Shown: piece after piece, positions 19,601 through 29,700 of the stretch
Numbering within the stretch: position 1 is the stretch's first letter
Layout of the letters: the number at the start of each line of letters is the position of its first letter
Source: Rhynchopus sp. YZ270_cl-10
Taxonomy: Eukaryota; Euglenozoa; Diplonemea; Diplonemida; Diplonemidae
DNA: 64,000 nucleotides
Direction: 5' to 3'
Assembly: GCA_964035575.1 (NCBI GenBank)
Contig: OZ037844.1
Coordinates: 1,204,501-1,268,500, forward strand
Made by a program: the position numbers and the translations under genes
Notes under the pieces: model-generated
Told to the model about the DNA's origin: nothing
Seen by the model: the letters and a program-made list of their open reading frames with translations, nothing else
The model's database searches: none

Positions 19601-21137
19601 GTTGATGAACTCCAAGATCTCTTCTTTTGTGAAAGTCGGACTTTTTTTTGTACTCCCCTTTTTGTAGTTCTTTAGTAGCGTGGACAGTTTGGGATGCGCA
19701 ATCTGGAGCTTCTCGCCAAATTTGTCAGAGTAGATGGTGTTGAGGCGTGAGTAAACAGTCCAGATCGTATTCGGTGCGTAACCGGATTTCTTCAGGTTTT
19801 CAAACCAGGCAACGAAATCCTGCTCTGTCGGTTTGCGGCTCCTAATCCTGTTGTACTCGGTGAAGTCCTTCCAAGATTTCTCATAGAGCTCGCGGCTTTT
19901 TCCACCCCGAATCCTGTTGTATACCGATTTCATGTCCTCCGCATCACTGCGTGCAACCTGGTTGTCCTTCTTCGTGCGTCCCAAAAACGTGCGTGCCAAA
20001 TATTATAATATTACCCGGTACATGCAAAATTGGCTGTAAAGTAGCCGAAAATATAGAACCCATATTTACAACGTAACTGTAGGATTTGTGCAGAGGGACA
20101 ATATTTCCGAAAATAAAATCTGATTTTTTTTGTTAAAATCCATGAAAACCTCTTTATGTACTAAGGTTAAATCCTAATCATTTTTTTTTGCAAACTTTTC
20201 TCCATTTTACAGCTTGAGGGAAAAACCTTTGGCAAGGCGGCTGGATTTAAAGAGGTTAAGGGGAAGCAGGTTGGGGCAGGCGAGAGCGCTTCGAGAGAGG
20301 TTGTAAGCAAGAAGAAGGCGAAGGCTGCGTCACTTGCGGACACACCTACTCCTGCCGCCGCCTCCACAGCCCCATCGCCACCTGCGAAGAAGGCGAAGGT
20401 CCGCAGCGGGTCTGGCCCCGCTGCCGAGAAGTCGCTCCTCTCAAGCCCCCCTGCAGGCGCAGGCAAGGCTGCTCTCCGCTCCAAGACTTCTGCAGTCCCC
20501 AAGGCCACTTCCAACGGTGACGCAGGTGCTGCTGCCGCCGCCCCTTCCCCCAAAGCACTCAAGCCTGCAGTCAAAACACCCTCCGCCATCTCAATCGAGG
20601 TGCACCTGATCAGCGCCTCTGGCCTGACAAGCAAAGGGTCGCAAAACCCGTTCTGCGAACTCAAACTTCGTACTGTGTCGAATGGTGTTATTGGTTCGGA
20701 TCATCCTAACCCGCAAAAACAGGTATGGGAAAAAGGAAGAAGAGTCAGGTAGTGTCATGGTGTGTTGAGTGGCTGCTTTGGTTTCATTGGAGTATCCATG
20801 GTGTTTTTGTTGAAAAGATTTATGCAAAAGTGTCTACAAATAAAATGACACCCATTCACAGTCTTCGAAAGTGGTGAACAAGAGCCTCAGCCCGAACTGG
20901 GGGGAGAAGTTCAACTTCCACGTGCCTGGGCAAGACTGCGTGCGGATCAGCATCTTCGGGAAGAAGATGATGGGTAAAGACTACCTTGGCCGCGTAGACC
21001 TGCTCGCACCGAAGCTGGCTGAGGAGCTGGAGAAGGGCTCCCCAAGTGTAGTCAAGACCTACACAGTCAGTGGTGAAGACGAGAACAGAGGGCCCGTCTC
21101 AGGGACTGTGGTATGTGGTAATTTTTGTTATTTTTAA
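13614..21137 (+). CDS. Calpain-type cysteine protease with DUF1935-like N-terminus and C2 domain (7 exons, ~864 aa)
   Basis: Exons 13614-13784, 14132-14557, 14864-15520, 16900-17216, 18624-18861, 20213-20722 and 20862-21137; all introns are GT-AG and phases agree. Exons 1-2 resemble the DUF1935 domain of kinetoplastid calpain-like proteins (FSFTNSTVDKQFICKYGF; VSVHPSETQKFVKGKW). The protease core has a full triad: Cys205 in GSLADCYFMGAIG, His370 in CEHSYSVLN, Asn390 in HLRNPWG. Exons 4-5 give the FWMCWEDCAKWFDSI segment and a beta-sandwich (calpain domain III type). Exon 6 adds an Ala/Lys/Pro-rich linker and, from about residue 729, a C2 domain (ISIEVHLISASGL; LSPNWGEKFNFHV). The protein is probably a Ca2+-responsive, membrane-targeted protease in the cytosol. 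Exon 7 is read here to the stop at 21135-21137; a donor-like gtatgt at 21111 leaves a further exon possible. Introns 3, 4 and 5 (1.35-1.41 kb each) hold mobile elements. Confidence 0.88.
13837..13888 (+). repeat. Dispersed short repeat SDR-B (intron 1 of calpain)
   Basis: Core ttcatcctcgggtgtctac followed by actaatacaaccaagttttc. Near-identical to 32915-32967 and the complement of 36907-36956; weaker copies at 38934-38983, 40420-40454 and 57434-57480. Confidence 0.85.
13928..14009 (+). repeat. Dispersed short repeat SDR-C (82 bp, intron 1 of calpain)
   Basis: An 82-bp segment beginning cagtggagattgc and ending aaaaaagagcacaaa is almost identical to 56998-57078, directly after the acyl-CoA dehydrogenase gene. 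No coding potential. Confidence 0.88.
14570..14700 (+). repeat. Dispersed repeat SDR-A, long form (fills intron 2 of calpain)
   Basis: The segment with aaatggattgtag, a G-rich then C-rich stretch, ccctccccagtacagccg, gtaccaaggtacattgttc and ggctttgtatttcaa matches 40100-40245. The 3' core alone recurs at 13171, 14806, 22484, 36002 and 57389. It begins about 12 nt after the 5' splice site of intron 2. Confidence 0.8.
15551..16410. mobile_element. 860-bp TIR element carrying a heptamer satellite (calpain intron 3)
   Basis: The left end (15551-15610) and right end (16355-16410) are imperfect inverted repeats of about 55 bp sharing ttttatctacc, gtgaaata and acgtgcgttttt. Inside lie several tgacataaag motifs and a 620-bp ACTGTGT array. 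There is no coding frame apart from the repetitive one. It is a non-autonomous element by structure; superfamily and target duplication are not determinable. Confidence 0.75.
15714..16333. repeat. Perfect heptamer satellite, (ACTGTGT) x ~88
   Basis: 620 bp of uninterrupted ACTGTGT repeats. All three plus-strand frames stay open because 7-bp periodicity cycles through frames without generating a stop; this is not a gene. The complement unit ACACAGT differs at one base from the ACCCAGT array at 24646. Confidence 0.97.
16424..16599. mobile_element. MITE-like hairpin element (calpain intron 3)
   Basis: Inverted ends of about 50 bp (16424-16474 and 16547-16599) share tataaagcgcactt/aagtgcactttata, a ggggtggg run and gtcagagttgcac. 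Two smaller hairpins lie between them, with loops gctatcgc (16481-16508) and gctgcg (16519-16543). 176 bp, no coding capacity. Confidence 0.8.
17480..18480 (-). repeat. ~1-kb dispersed repeat family, copy 1 (calpain intron 4)
   Basis: In inverted orientation it matches 31620-32345 closely and 57790-58600 partially. Landmarks are ttgtccattttt, cgaaatgaccccacc, tttacgagtatgggttcat, gcaaacacttgcccccttta and gtaccgtgcgcctgcggcgc. No protein domain is visible. Confidence 0.8.
19051..19168. repeat. 50-bp-arm hairpin in calpain intron 5
   Basis: Arms 19051-19100 and 19119-19168 are inverted copies (ttttctggaaatatagtact paired with agtgctatatttccag-type sequence; gtacccccaatgctgct paired with agcagcattggggggtac) around a 18-bp loop. 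It abuts the left TIR of the recombinase element. Confidence 0.9.
19175..20119. mobile_element. Crypton-like tyrosine-recombinase transposon, internally deleted, with TIRs
   Basis: Left end 19175-19213 and right end 20082-20119 are inverted repeats of about 38 bp sharing ggatttgtgc, gggacaatatt and ccgaaaat. Between them is a minus-strand frame with a recombinase core-binding domain but no catalytic domain. It lies antisense in calpain intron 5. TIRs are not typical of Cryptons, so the class name is tentative. Confidence 0.65.
19529..19999 (-). pseudogene. Tyrosine recombinase N-terminal (core-binding) domain fragment, 156 aa
   Basis: Reads like the SAM-like core-binding domain of tyrosine recombinases: YEKSWKDFTEYNRIR, FVAWFENLKKSGYAPNTIW, YSRLNTIYSDKFG and FTKEEILEFI, with the Lys-rich KKGSTKKSPTFTKEE linker seen in eukaryotic YR transposons. 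The protein stops just where the catalytic domain (R...HxxR...Y) should begin. Sequence immediately downstream on the same strand (19340-19530) could encode a C-terminal tail but in another frame and without catalytic motifs. The fragment cannot be an active recombinase; a DNA-binding remnant is conceivable. Confidence 0.7.
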
Positions 21138-22549
21138 ACGCAAACATGTAATGTTGGTGTCAGTGTGTGTGTTACTGGCAAGCAATCAATGAATCACAAG
21201 TTTATGCATTTTCTCCCCCCCCCATTTTTCAATCGTGCCTGAAATTCTAGAATTTAACTTCTATTTTATCAAAAAAATAGCCCCCCATTTTCAAGTCGGG
21301 AAGGAGGGTTGGGACTGCAGAATATTTTGAAGCCAAGTTTCTTAGCAACAGGAGCCTTGAATAATGACATTGAGGCATACATAAGGGGACCTATTGTTAA
21401 CAACACTTTTAAAAGGCTATTTTTTGTTTTGGGATTTTCTTTTATTTCCCTATTTACGATACAAGAAAATCAGCTATTATTACAACACGTATGGGTCAAA
21501 ACCCCCAAACCCCTTTTAACCCACGCTGGCTTATACCTCCTATGTCTTTTGGGTGCGTCTCATTCATACATTGCCTATACACAGGAAATCGGGCTCCGCT
21601 TGCTGTGAGAAACGTAGTTAGGGGGGGAAAAGAGGTCGTTTTGTCATGCACCGCCTTTCAAGGAAACAAAGAAGGCACAAAGTATAAACCCTGTCCGTTG
21701 ACGGGGGTTGGCTGTAGTCAACGTTTGCAACCTTCCTCTGTTTCTTCTTCTTCTTCTTCTTCTTCTTCTTCTTCTTTTATGATTTTCAAATTTCTCGAAA
21801 TAAGTGCTGTGTTATTTTCAATATGCGTATTCCATGTCAAAAAGAAAAGGAAAAAAAAGCAAAAAAAAGCAAAAAAAATACTCTTTGAATAGATGCAACA
21901 TTAAAAAACAAAACGGTAGGCGATTGTCGATACAAAAAAAAAGAAGAAGAAATTACCCAGTCAGGGGGGGAAAAAAAAATATGGAGGAAAGGGAGGAGGA
22001 GTGCGCAGGCAAATCGCTCTTTCTCTCTGGCTTGCCTCCCTCTCTCTCTCTCACCCTCCCCAATACAGAAATCTGTTTTTGTCCCCAGACTGCCCCCCTG
22101 TTTTGGATACGGAGTGCCTTTTGTTTTAAATAAAAAGTAATTTATTGCTTTTATCTATTCAAAAAAAAATATTTATTTATCAAAAACCCCTCTCTCTCAC
22201 CACCCGAACAGAATAAATGGGTGTGTCTTGTTTATTCAGCTGAAACTGTCTGTGTTCTCGAGCGAATTAAATGAGGAACATCACCGAAATCGTATTGTCC
22301 ACATTGAACGTCTTTCATTTTATTTACCTACCAATCCGTCTTTTTTTATAAAAAGAACGCGAAGAAAATGAAAAAAAAAGAAGAAAAAAAAAAGGCGTCC
22401 TGAATAATACGAGAGTGAAAAAAAAAAGACAAACGTTCCCCCATCTGTGTGTAAAAGTCGTTTATCCCCCCTTTTTTTTTACATTGTCACGAGAGGGCTT
22501 TGTATTTCATGTCAACATTTTTTATTGGCAGCCAAGCTGTATTTAGTTA
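21138..22549. other. Intergenic, low complexity, no gene recognised
   Basis: 3' flank of calpain. Contains a (TTC)n microsatellite at 21742-21777, several A-rich and CT-rich tracts, and one SDR-A core (22484-22517) shortly before the TIR element. Open frames show no domains. Confidence 0.5.
21742..21777. repeat. (TTC)n microsatellite
   Basis: About twelve uninterrupted ttc triplets. Confidence 0.95.
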
Positions 22550-22822
22550 CACGGCGGGGTCCACACACCCGAGGGTCCGTAAATTTTACGGACCCTCTTT
22601 ACGGACCCTCAAGTGCGGACCCGGGTCCGTAATTACGTACCCTAGGGTCCGTAATTACGGACCCTAGGGTACGTAATTACGTGGTCTAAGGTGGGAAATC
22701 ACTGTTTGGATGTGTGACTGCTGGTCGAAAAGCCCTGGGAGCAAACCGAGTGGTACACAGGTACCACATGATAGACCATGATCATGTGGGCCTATCCCAA
22801 GTTACATACCGAAAAAAGTCGT

Positions 22823-23148
22823 GAGCTCGGTTAGTTGTCAAAGACGTCTTCCACCATGCACTGAGGAGATAATGATCCAACAATTTACAAGAAAGATTAC
22901 TTAACCTACTGCTGGAAATTGCCAGGTCGTAGTAACACACAAAGTGTGCCTCCGTTCGGGAAGACCGGATATTCTAGAGACCAAAAAGGCCTCAAGAATA
23001 TCTTCCGGTAGTCAAGGTATAACCGAATGAACGGCCCAAGACCCCCGTGGAGAAGTTAAATGTTGTAATGCTATCAAGTAGAAACTGCGAACACTGTCTT
23101 ACCCTCCTCAATACATGGTGGAATATTTCTTTGACAACAAACCGAGCT
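22823..23148. mobile_element. 326-bp MITE, copy 1
   Basis: Inverted ends of about 46 bp beginning gagctcggtt and sharing gttgtcaaaga and ccaccatg...tgaggag. The internal part matches 25643-25929. No coding capacity. Confidence 0.78.
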
Positions 23149-24645
23149 CAAGAGTTTTTAAACTTCCCTGAGGGAATGCGAGACGCAAAATTTACCACCA
23201 GACCCTGTCTTCGTGCACCTTCGGTGCAACGCTGCAGACAGGCCAAACTGCGTTGGACTCAGAGGAATGCCTGCTGTGCAGTGTATCAATGAGAACCAAG
23301 TCCCAGCAACAAGGGGCGCCTTTTGGCGGGCGTTGTTGAGGGTGTTTGGGGTGCAAAGTTTTCCACAATTTTGATGCGCGGGTACAGAAGTGTTGTCTTG
23401 TTCTTTCATCTTTAGGAATGTAAATGTCAATCGCGTTTAACGACCACTAGGGCTTGTTCAGTGAACCCACAAGGGGTCGAAGGGGGTTGGTTATCCCATA
23501 GCTATCAAAGGTTGTGTCGACCAGGCTAATCCACTATGTTACGCTGTACGTTGTTAAATCCGAAGAAATAACACTTTAGCAGCCGCAGGAAGTTTGTTAA
23601 AAAGAGTGCCTCACGCTACACAAACCACCACCCGCGATTGACTTAGATGTTATAACAAAGAGAATTCAGAACAAAACAACACCCTGCCCCATACACACTA
23701 AATTGTCATGCTTCAAGAGCATGCCTGGGCCAAAATTACTGTTGACCAAAAAGGCAACAAGACCACCCACAAGGAGTGTGAATTGTGCACTGGTTTTCTG
23801 GGGGAACGCAATATTTTCTTGTGTCTAGTCCTCCGCAAGCAGAGGACAGACTTTCCGGAAGGTTTCCAAAGTCGAATTTCTTGCACTAGCTATGCTCCCT
23901 TGGTCAATGGCTATAGCAGTGACTGACTAAGTGTACCCACCCCCCTCCACCCAGATCTTCGTCCGCAAACTCAGAATAGATTGATGCGGGTAGATTTTGA
24001 GTTGTTGAATGTCGGACCGCGGTGAAGCTTCTCATCGCAATCGCGGGTGCAGTTCAGACTTCACGATCCTGTATAAGTGTAAATGTGGGGTGTGATTAAG
24101 TTATGGTATACAAACGTAGTAGTCGGGAAAGGTGAGGTTAATAAAAAAGGCTATTTATTGCCGTGAAATAAGATAGATTTTTTCCACGCTACAGGTCGAG
24201 AGAGTGACCTGCTGCACAAATGGTTCGAGTGAAGCGAGGTGAATTATGTGAAGCGGTAACGAGCGCCTGTGGAACCAAATAGAAACGTAACACTCATCAC
24301 ACGATAAAACCCATGGGAGAGGTTGTGGTGAAACGCACACACCTCGACCTGAGGAGTGGCTCTGCAGCGCGGTTCGTCCCCAGAACCGCAAGTGTGTTCA
24401 AAATGCTTTGTTTCTATTTCCTCCTTCATGTCATGAGGTGACACAAAATGATTGGTGCGTAAAAAAATAGCTATTTAATAGTGTGAACATTACGCGTTTA
24501 TTTCGAGTTGAAAACACGAACAAGTTGAAATATGCGGCATTTTTTTGTTCAATCTTCACTAGTAACTGAAAGTTAAACATAATTACATACCTTGTCTTCC
24601 CCGTAACCTGCGCCTTCGCTGCTTTTAAGGTGCTTTCTCTGGGTG

Positions 24646-25323
24646 CCCAGTACCCAGTACCCAGTACCCAGTACCCAGTACCCAGTACCCAGTACCCAGT
24701 ACCCAGTACCCAGTACCCAGTACCCAGTACCCAGTACCCAGTACCCAGTACCCAGTACCCAGTACCCAGTACCCAGTACCCAGTACCCAGTACCCAGTAC
24801 CCAGTACCCAGTACCCAGTACCCAGTACCCAGTACCCAGTACCCAGTACCCAGTACCCAGTACCCAGTACCCAGTACCCAGTACCCAGTACCCAGTACCC
24901 AGTACCCAGTACCCAGTACCCAGTACCCAGTACCCAGTACCCAGTACCCAGTACCCAGTACCCAGTACCCAGTACCCAGTACCCAGTACCCAGTACCCAG
25001 TACCCAGTACCCAGTACCCAGTACCCAGTACCCAGTACCCAGTACCCAGTACCCAGTACCCAGTACCCAGTACCCAGTACCCAGTACCCAGTACCCAGTA
25101 CCCAGTACCCAGTACCCAGTACCCAGTACCCAGTACCCAGTACCCAGTACCCAGTACCCAGTACCCAGTACCCAGTACCCAGTACCCAGTACCCAGTACC
25201 CAGTACCCAGTACCCAGTACCCAGTACCCAGTACCCAGTACCCAGTACCCAGTACCCAGTACCCAGTACCCAGTACCCAGTACCCAGTACCCAGTACCCA
25301 GTACCCAGTACCCAGTACCCAGT
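24646..25323. repeat. Perfect heptamer satellite, (ACCCAGT) x ~97
   Basis: 678 bp of uninterrupted CCCAGTA repeats. Long frames through it on both strands are artefacts of the periodicity. Flanking sequence at 25478-25565 holds degenerate ccaggta/gggtac variants, and 25931-25979 holds five copies of an 8-bp acacaggt relative. Confidence 0.97.
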
Positions 25324-25642
25324 GTCTTCGAGAACCTAAAAATGCGTTTTGTTGAAATTTTCTGGCTTTTTCTGAACTTTTCCCAGCTACTTTTCTGGTC
25401 GTAGCCGACTTTTCTGATCGAGTAGCTATTTTCACTTTTCTGGTGTATGAGTAGGTTTTCTGGGTGGGAGACTGGATTCTGGGTACAGTGGTGTGTCTGG
25501 GCACCCAGGCACCTGGGTACTGGTGTATTTTCGGCCCAGGTACCCCGGTACACGGTACACTGGTGTACAAGGAAAAAAGTCGTGAAAAAGCAACCACAGC
25601 TCCACATGACAAACACAAAAGTGTCCAGTCACGTGGGGCATT

Positions 25643-25929
25643 CATGCACTGAGGAGATAATGATCCAACAATTTACAAGAAAGATTACTTAACCTACTGC
25701 TGGAAATTGCCAGGTCGTAGTAACACACAAAGTGCGCCTCCGTTCGGGAATACCGGATATTCTAGAGACCAAAAAGGCCTCAAGAATATCTTCCGCTGGT
25801 CAAGGTATAACCGAGTGAACGGCCCAAGACCCCCGTGGAGAAGTTAAATGTTGTAATGCTATCAAGTACAAACTGCGACCACTGTCTTACCCTCCTCAAT
25901 GCATGGTGGAAGATGTCTTTCACAACAAA
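25643..25929. mobile_element. MITE copy 2, left end truncated
   Basis: Matches copy 1 from catgcactgaggag to the right-hand terminal repeat with very few substitutions. The outer left repeat is replaced by unrelated sequence. Confidence 0.78.
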
Positions 25930-26401
25930 TATCCTGTACACAGGTACACAGATACACAGGTACACAGGTACACAGGTAAAACCCGTTAAAATTGTGTGTG
26001 AAAGTTAAAAATAGCTATATTTGCATTTTTCGCCCAGCATTGAGGACACATAGGCCCACCAAGGGCAATTTTGTGATGTCAAAAAAAATTTTTTTTCGGC
26101 CCAAAAATTGACTTGTTTTCGGTAAAACCCACTAAAAATTGTGGTACTCTAAACTGCGTTTTAGACCCCCACAGATGCTCAAAAGTGCCAAATTTTGCTT
26201 TTAATGGCCTCAAATCGTCGAAATTAGCCCTAAACGGGGGCAAAAAAAAATTTTCGAGAGTCCCTTTCCCTGGGAGGCTCCGTAATTACGTACCCTAGGG
26301 TCCGTAATTACGGACCCTAGGGTACGTAATGACACTCCGTAAAGAGGGAGTGTCCTAACATGCCGTTTTACGGACCCTCGGGGTGTGCGGACCCCGCCGT
26401 G

Positions 26402-27050
26402 TAGGAGCGTTTTGTGATTGGGGGGGGGGGGGGGGGGGGAGGGAAGAGAGAAGGCAGAACATACCCCTTATCGTCGGTTCTGGATATGCAAAAGAAGGAA
26501 TATTAAAACAAAAAGGTGTGTGTCGCCCATCACTGTTCTTGGTGATTGTCGACACACTAAAAAAATAGCCTGAAGAAAAAAAAAAAATACCATTTATTTA
26601 GCACTATGTCGGTAGTGAAAAATTGAGATAGAGGAATGAAAACGGCTCCCATGCTGACCCCTATCTTGTGTGGTAGTGACTCATTTTTTGTTCTTCAGAT
26701 TATAACAATTTTTTTTTCTTCTTTTCTTTTCAAAAAAGCAGACGGCAAAAAGGGGTTCTTGAAATATCAAATCTTCGGTTAGGGGAGGGTGAAGAGGGGG
26801 GTATCTTTTTTTTACAATTTCACTTTTTTTTTCCCCCTCCCCATATTTTCTCCCCAGCAAAGTGCTTTAGATAGTACGGTGCTTTTTTTTTTTTTTTGAT
26901 TTTTTTTTGGTTGTGCTTTTATCTGGGGGTGGCATCGTACAGTAGGGTGCCTGCATGTGGGGTGCGTGCATCAAATGAATGTTACCATTTTACTGTTCGC
27001 AAGGATGACGTGTGTGTATGTCTTCATGTCATCTTGTGTTTTTTTTTTTT
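26402..27050. other. Intergenic, no gene recognised
   Basis: Contains a G-run (about 26420-26440) and several T-runs. No coding or RNA feature supported. Confidence 0.5.
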
Positions 27051-27365
27051 GTGTTATCAAGCATTGACGAATAGAAATGGAAAACGACGGATGGTGCGTG
27101 CCCGCTTTAGCGTATTGTTTTTCCACTAACATCACTCACATTCATCAGTGAAAAACACAATCCTTTTGCGGTGCGATAAACGAAAAAGTGTTTTCTTGTC
27201 TTTTTGTTTTTCTGCACTTTGAGTGTTTCCGGCCTTTCTTATCATTACACAAACTATGGAAAGACACTCGAACAACGCGCAAAAGAAGCCGCTGTGGTCA
27301 GCGTTGGCCCCGTTGACCGAAGCAGGAGGCCTCCCTTGAGTTGATCAACCTGATTACTCACATGC

Positions 27366-27521
27366 CTGGCATCCGGAGTACTGCCTGCCTCGCAGGTGCA
27401 GGAAACGGAGGTAAAGTACTTCTGAACACGGATCCTCCGTGGACGGTGAAGGAAACACCCATGCCCTTGCATGCTAACTCGGCTGGAAAGGAGCTGCAAC
27501 GCGCAGATCCACTGAGTGGGA
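27366..27521 (+). repeat. ~155-bp direct repeat inside the retroelement fossil, copy 1
   Basis: Nearly identical to 29701-29855 (ggcatccggagtactgcctg to acgcgcagatccac). An internal duplication within the element body. Confidence 0.9.
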
Positions 27522-27599
27522 CGCCGGGACAAACTGCCAGGGCGGGAAAGGGTTCCGACGACGACTCCGAAGGTCCCCGTGGTCAATGATCAGGTCACT

Positions 27600-28027
27600 C
27601 CCGTGACACCACCACTGCCAGAGTTCACCCCAGAGTTGATGGATGTCATCGCTCGCATGCTTGATGAGAGAATAGCGTCCCAAGTACTGCCTGTCGCACA
27701 GGTGCAGGAACCGGAGAGAACAGTACTTCCTGACGCGGTCCATCCGCTGAAGGTGAAGGAAGGGCTCGCGCTAAGCATGTTAACCCGTTGGGCAGACCGC
27801 ACGCTGCAGTCTCACCGGGGGGGTAGTAGCCTGGGAAATAGGCAGAGGCGGGGAACTCACCCGAGGCGATGGACGGCTACAAATCCGAAGGCCCGTCAAT
27901 GATCAGGTCACTCCCGTGACATCACCACCGCCAGAGGTCACCCCAGAGTGGATGTCATCGCTCGCATGCTGGATGGGAGTCTAGCTTCCCAAGTACTGCC
28001 TGTTACACAGGTGCAGGAACCGGAGAA
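27600..28027 (+). repeat. Internal tandem duplication inside the retroelement fossil
   Basis: 27590-27720 and 27898-28027 share gatcaggtcactcccgtgac, catcgctcgcatgct and gcacaggtgcaggaaccgga-type landmarks. The encoded segments are Pro/Val-rich. Confidence 0.8.
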
Positions 28028-29700
28028 TGCATCTGCAAAAGCCTCAGAGAAGAAGAAGGGGGCAACCACAAGAAGGAGGGAGACAAAGTCGCCAAGAAGG
28101 CCGCGGACACCAAGTCGGACGGAGGAAGGAAGACCCGCTGGACAGGTCGTCGGCAATGACGGACGCACAGCGGCGTTTAGATCTTCCACATTCAAATAAA
28201 AATTGTCCTCCCTCTCATATACGTCTTCCTCCCGCTTACCCTTTGCTGTCCCCACCCTCACACCTCACCACACTTTAAACCCAACCCTCCCTGCTCCCCA
28301 CGCACATTCCGTCACCACGCTGGCCCTGAGACGACCGAAACCAGGGAATAGCACTGAGCGTGGACGAGATGGAAGGTCTTGTGCTGGGGCCCAGGGCGAG
28401 ACTAGCGGGCGCTCTAGCGAAGGACACAACCGATTCAGTGGAGTCTGTCACCCGCGCCTTGTGGAGTTCTCAGGTTTTAATAGGAAAACTGTCGGGGTTT
28501 CTCCTGTGTACGACAGCGGTGGTTCGGTGGCTGACGCAGCTGCTGGAGTGGAAGGACCTGTCCGAATCTTCCGCCCTGCTGAGTACGGCAACAGTCACCC
28601 AGAGCCTGCCCTATACGTTGGTTGCTTCCAAGACACTGAGGGTGATGCATTCGAACAGCATGAGCAAGTCGTTGACACATTCTACGAGTGATTCACTGTC
28701 GCTACTGGTACGGCGTCGGTTTCGCTTTCACCTTCAACGATCCAGTCACTTTCGAAGAAGCGCGTCCATGTCGATGTCTTTTCCAACAGGCACTGCGAGT
28801 GCAACAACTTCGAGGAGTGCGTCATTGTCAGAGTCGCAAAATGCATCCAATAGTGAGTCGCTGACGGGGTCGTTGAGTAAAAGTGCGTCAATATCGTTGA
28901 GCTTGCCAACAGGGTCACAGACGCAGTCACATACATTGAGTCAGAGCAACACATTCAGCGCGACGTTTTCATACAGCTTGAGAAAGTCGTTGTCACTAAC
29001 GGAGAGCGCGTCCACGTCAATGTCTCTTCTAACGGGAACTGCGAATCTGAGGATGGGCCACCCGTCACGAGATTGCCCTCATGCTCACCCACATCCTGGA
29101 CAATTTCGAGCGTTCATTGCTGAAGGAGGGAGCTTTTCGTCCGAACACTCAGGTTCCACCTATCCTCCCACAACTACTTCACAGAGCAGTGAGAAGGCCG
29201 GTACCGCGATACTGAAGTTGGGATTCATACTGGCATGGTTCGGAGCAGCGAGATTCGCGGATCTCAAGGTCCTTCGGCGAGCCGGTCCAAGTGGGTGCAC
29301 GTCGGGAGCGGGGCCGTGGTTTAGAGCGGATCAAAGTCCGATCTTTCGTACGAGGCACAGCGACTTCCGGACTGGGCACAACGACTGCACGCAGACACAC
29401 TGACAAGCATCGCTACGGAGTCCCTCGTATTCAACTTTTCCCGCTACAGCTTCTTCAAGGTCTTGAAGCTTATCGTCCGAAGATTGACGGATCATTCAGT
29501 GAGGCGGGGCACTGCAGGAGCTGGCAAGAAGGGGACCTAGGAGCAGTCTTGCGCCGTCAGCCGGCACGACAGCACCAAGGCCCTTCTCCACTACATCTCG
29601 TAGCTCCTCATCATCGTGGGGGAAGTCAACTCACGGGATAGCTTAACCAAAATTGCCCTCCTGCGACAACATCTTCGCGGTAGGCCACATCCAAGCGCTT

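Larger units (their letters stand above)
22550..26401. mobile_element. 3.85-kb TIR element flanked by TA, with nested MITEs and a satellite
   Basis: Starts CACGGCGGGGTCC and ends with its complement; terminal inverted repeats of about 35 bp include gagggtccgtaaa. TA lies immediately outside both ends (22548-22549 and 26402-26403), consistent with a TA target duplication. Subterminal palindromic blocks built from gggtccgtaattacg and its complement occur at 22622-22681 and 26278-26330. No transposase-like frame is present, so it is probably non-autonomous. It carries a 326-bp MITE, a partial copy of that MITE, and the ACCCAGT array. Confidence 0.72.

Noticed and set aside
24646-25323. Heptamer array as interstitial telomere repeat
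   Set aside because: ACCCAGT/ACTGGGT is not TTAGGG-like, and a close variant array sits inside an intron; TIR-element cargo explains it better.
15714-25323. CRISPR array
   Set aside because: Repeats are 7 bp and contiguous, with no spacers, in a eukaryotic genome.
24431-25645. Open frame of about 400 codons across the ACCCAGT array
   Set aside because: Same artefact of heptamer periodicity; no domain in the flanking parts.
22857-25918. LTR retrotransposon with ~265-bp LTRs
   Set aside because: The repeated unit itself has inverted ends (22823-22868 versus 23103-23148), so the two copies are MITEs, and nothing between them looks like retroelement coding sequence.
28360-29403. Ser/Thr-rich frame as a host surface-protein gene
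   Set aside because: It lies within the retroelement fossil and has no signal peptide, start context or splice structure of its own.
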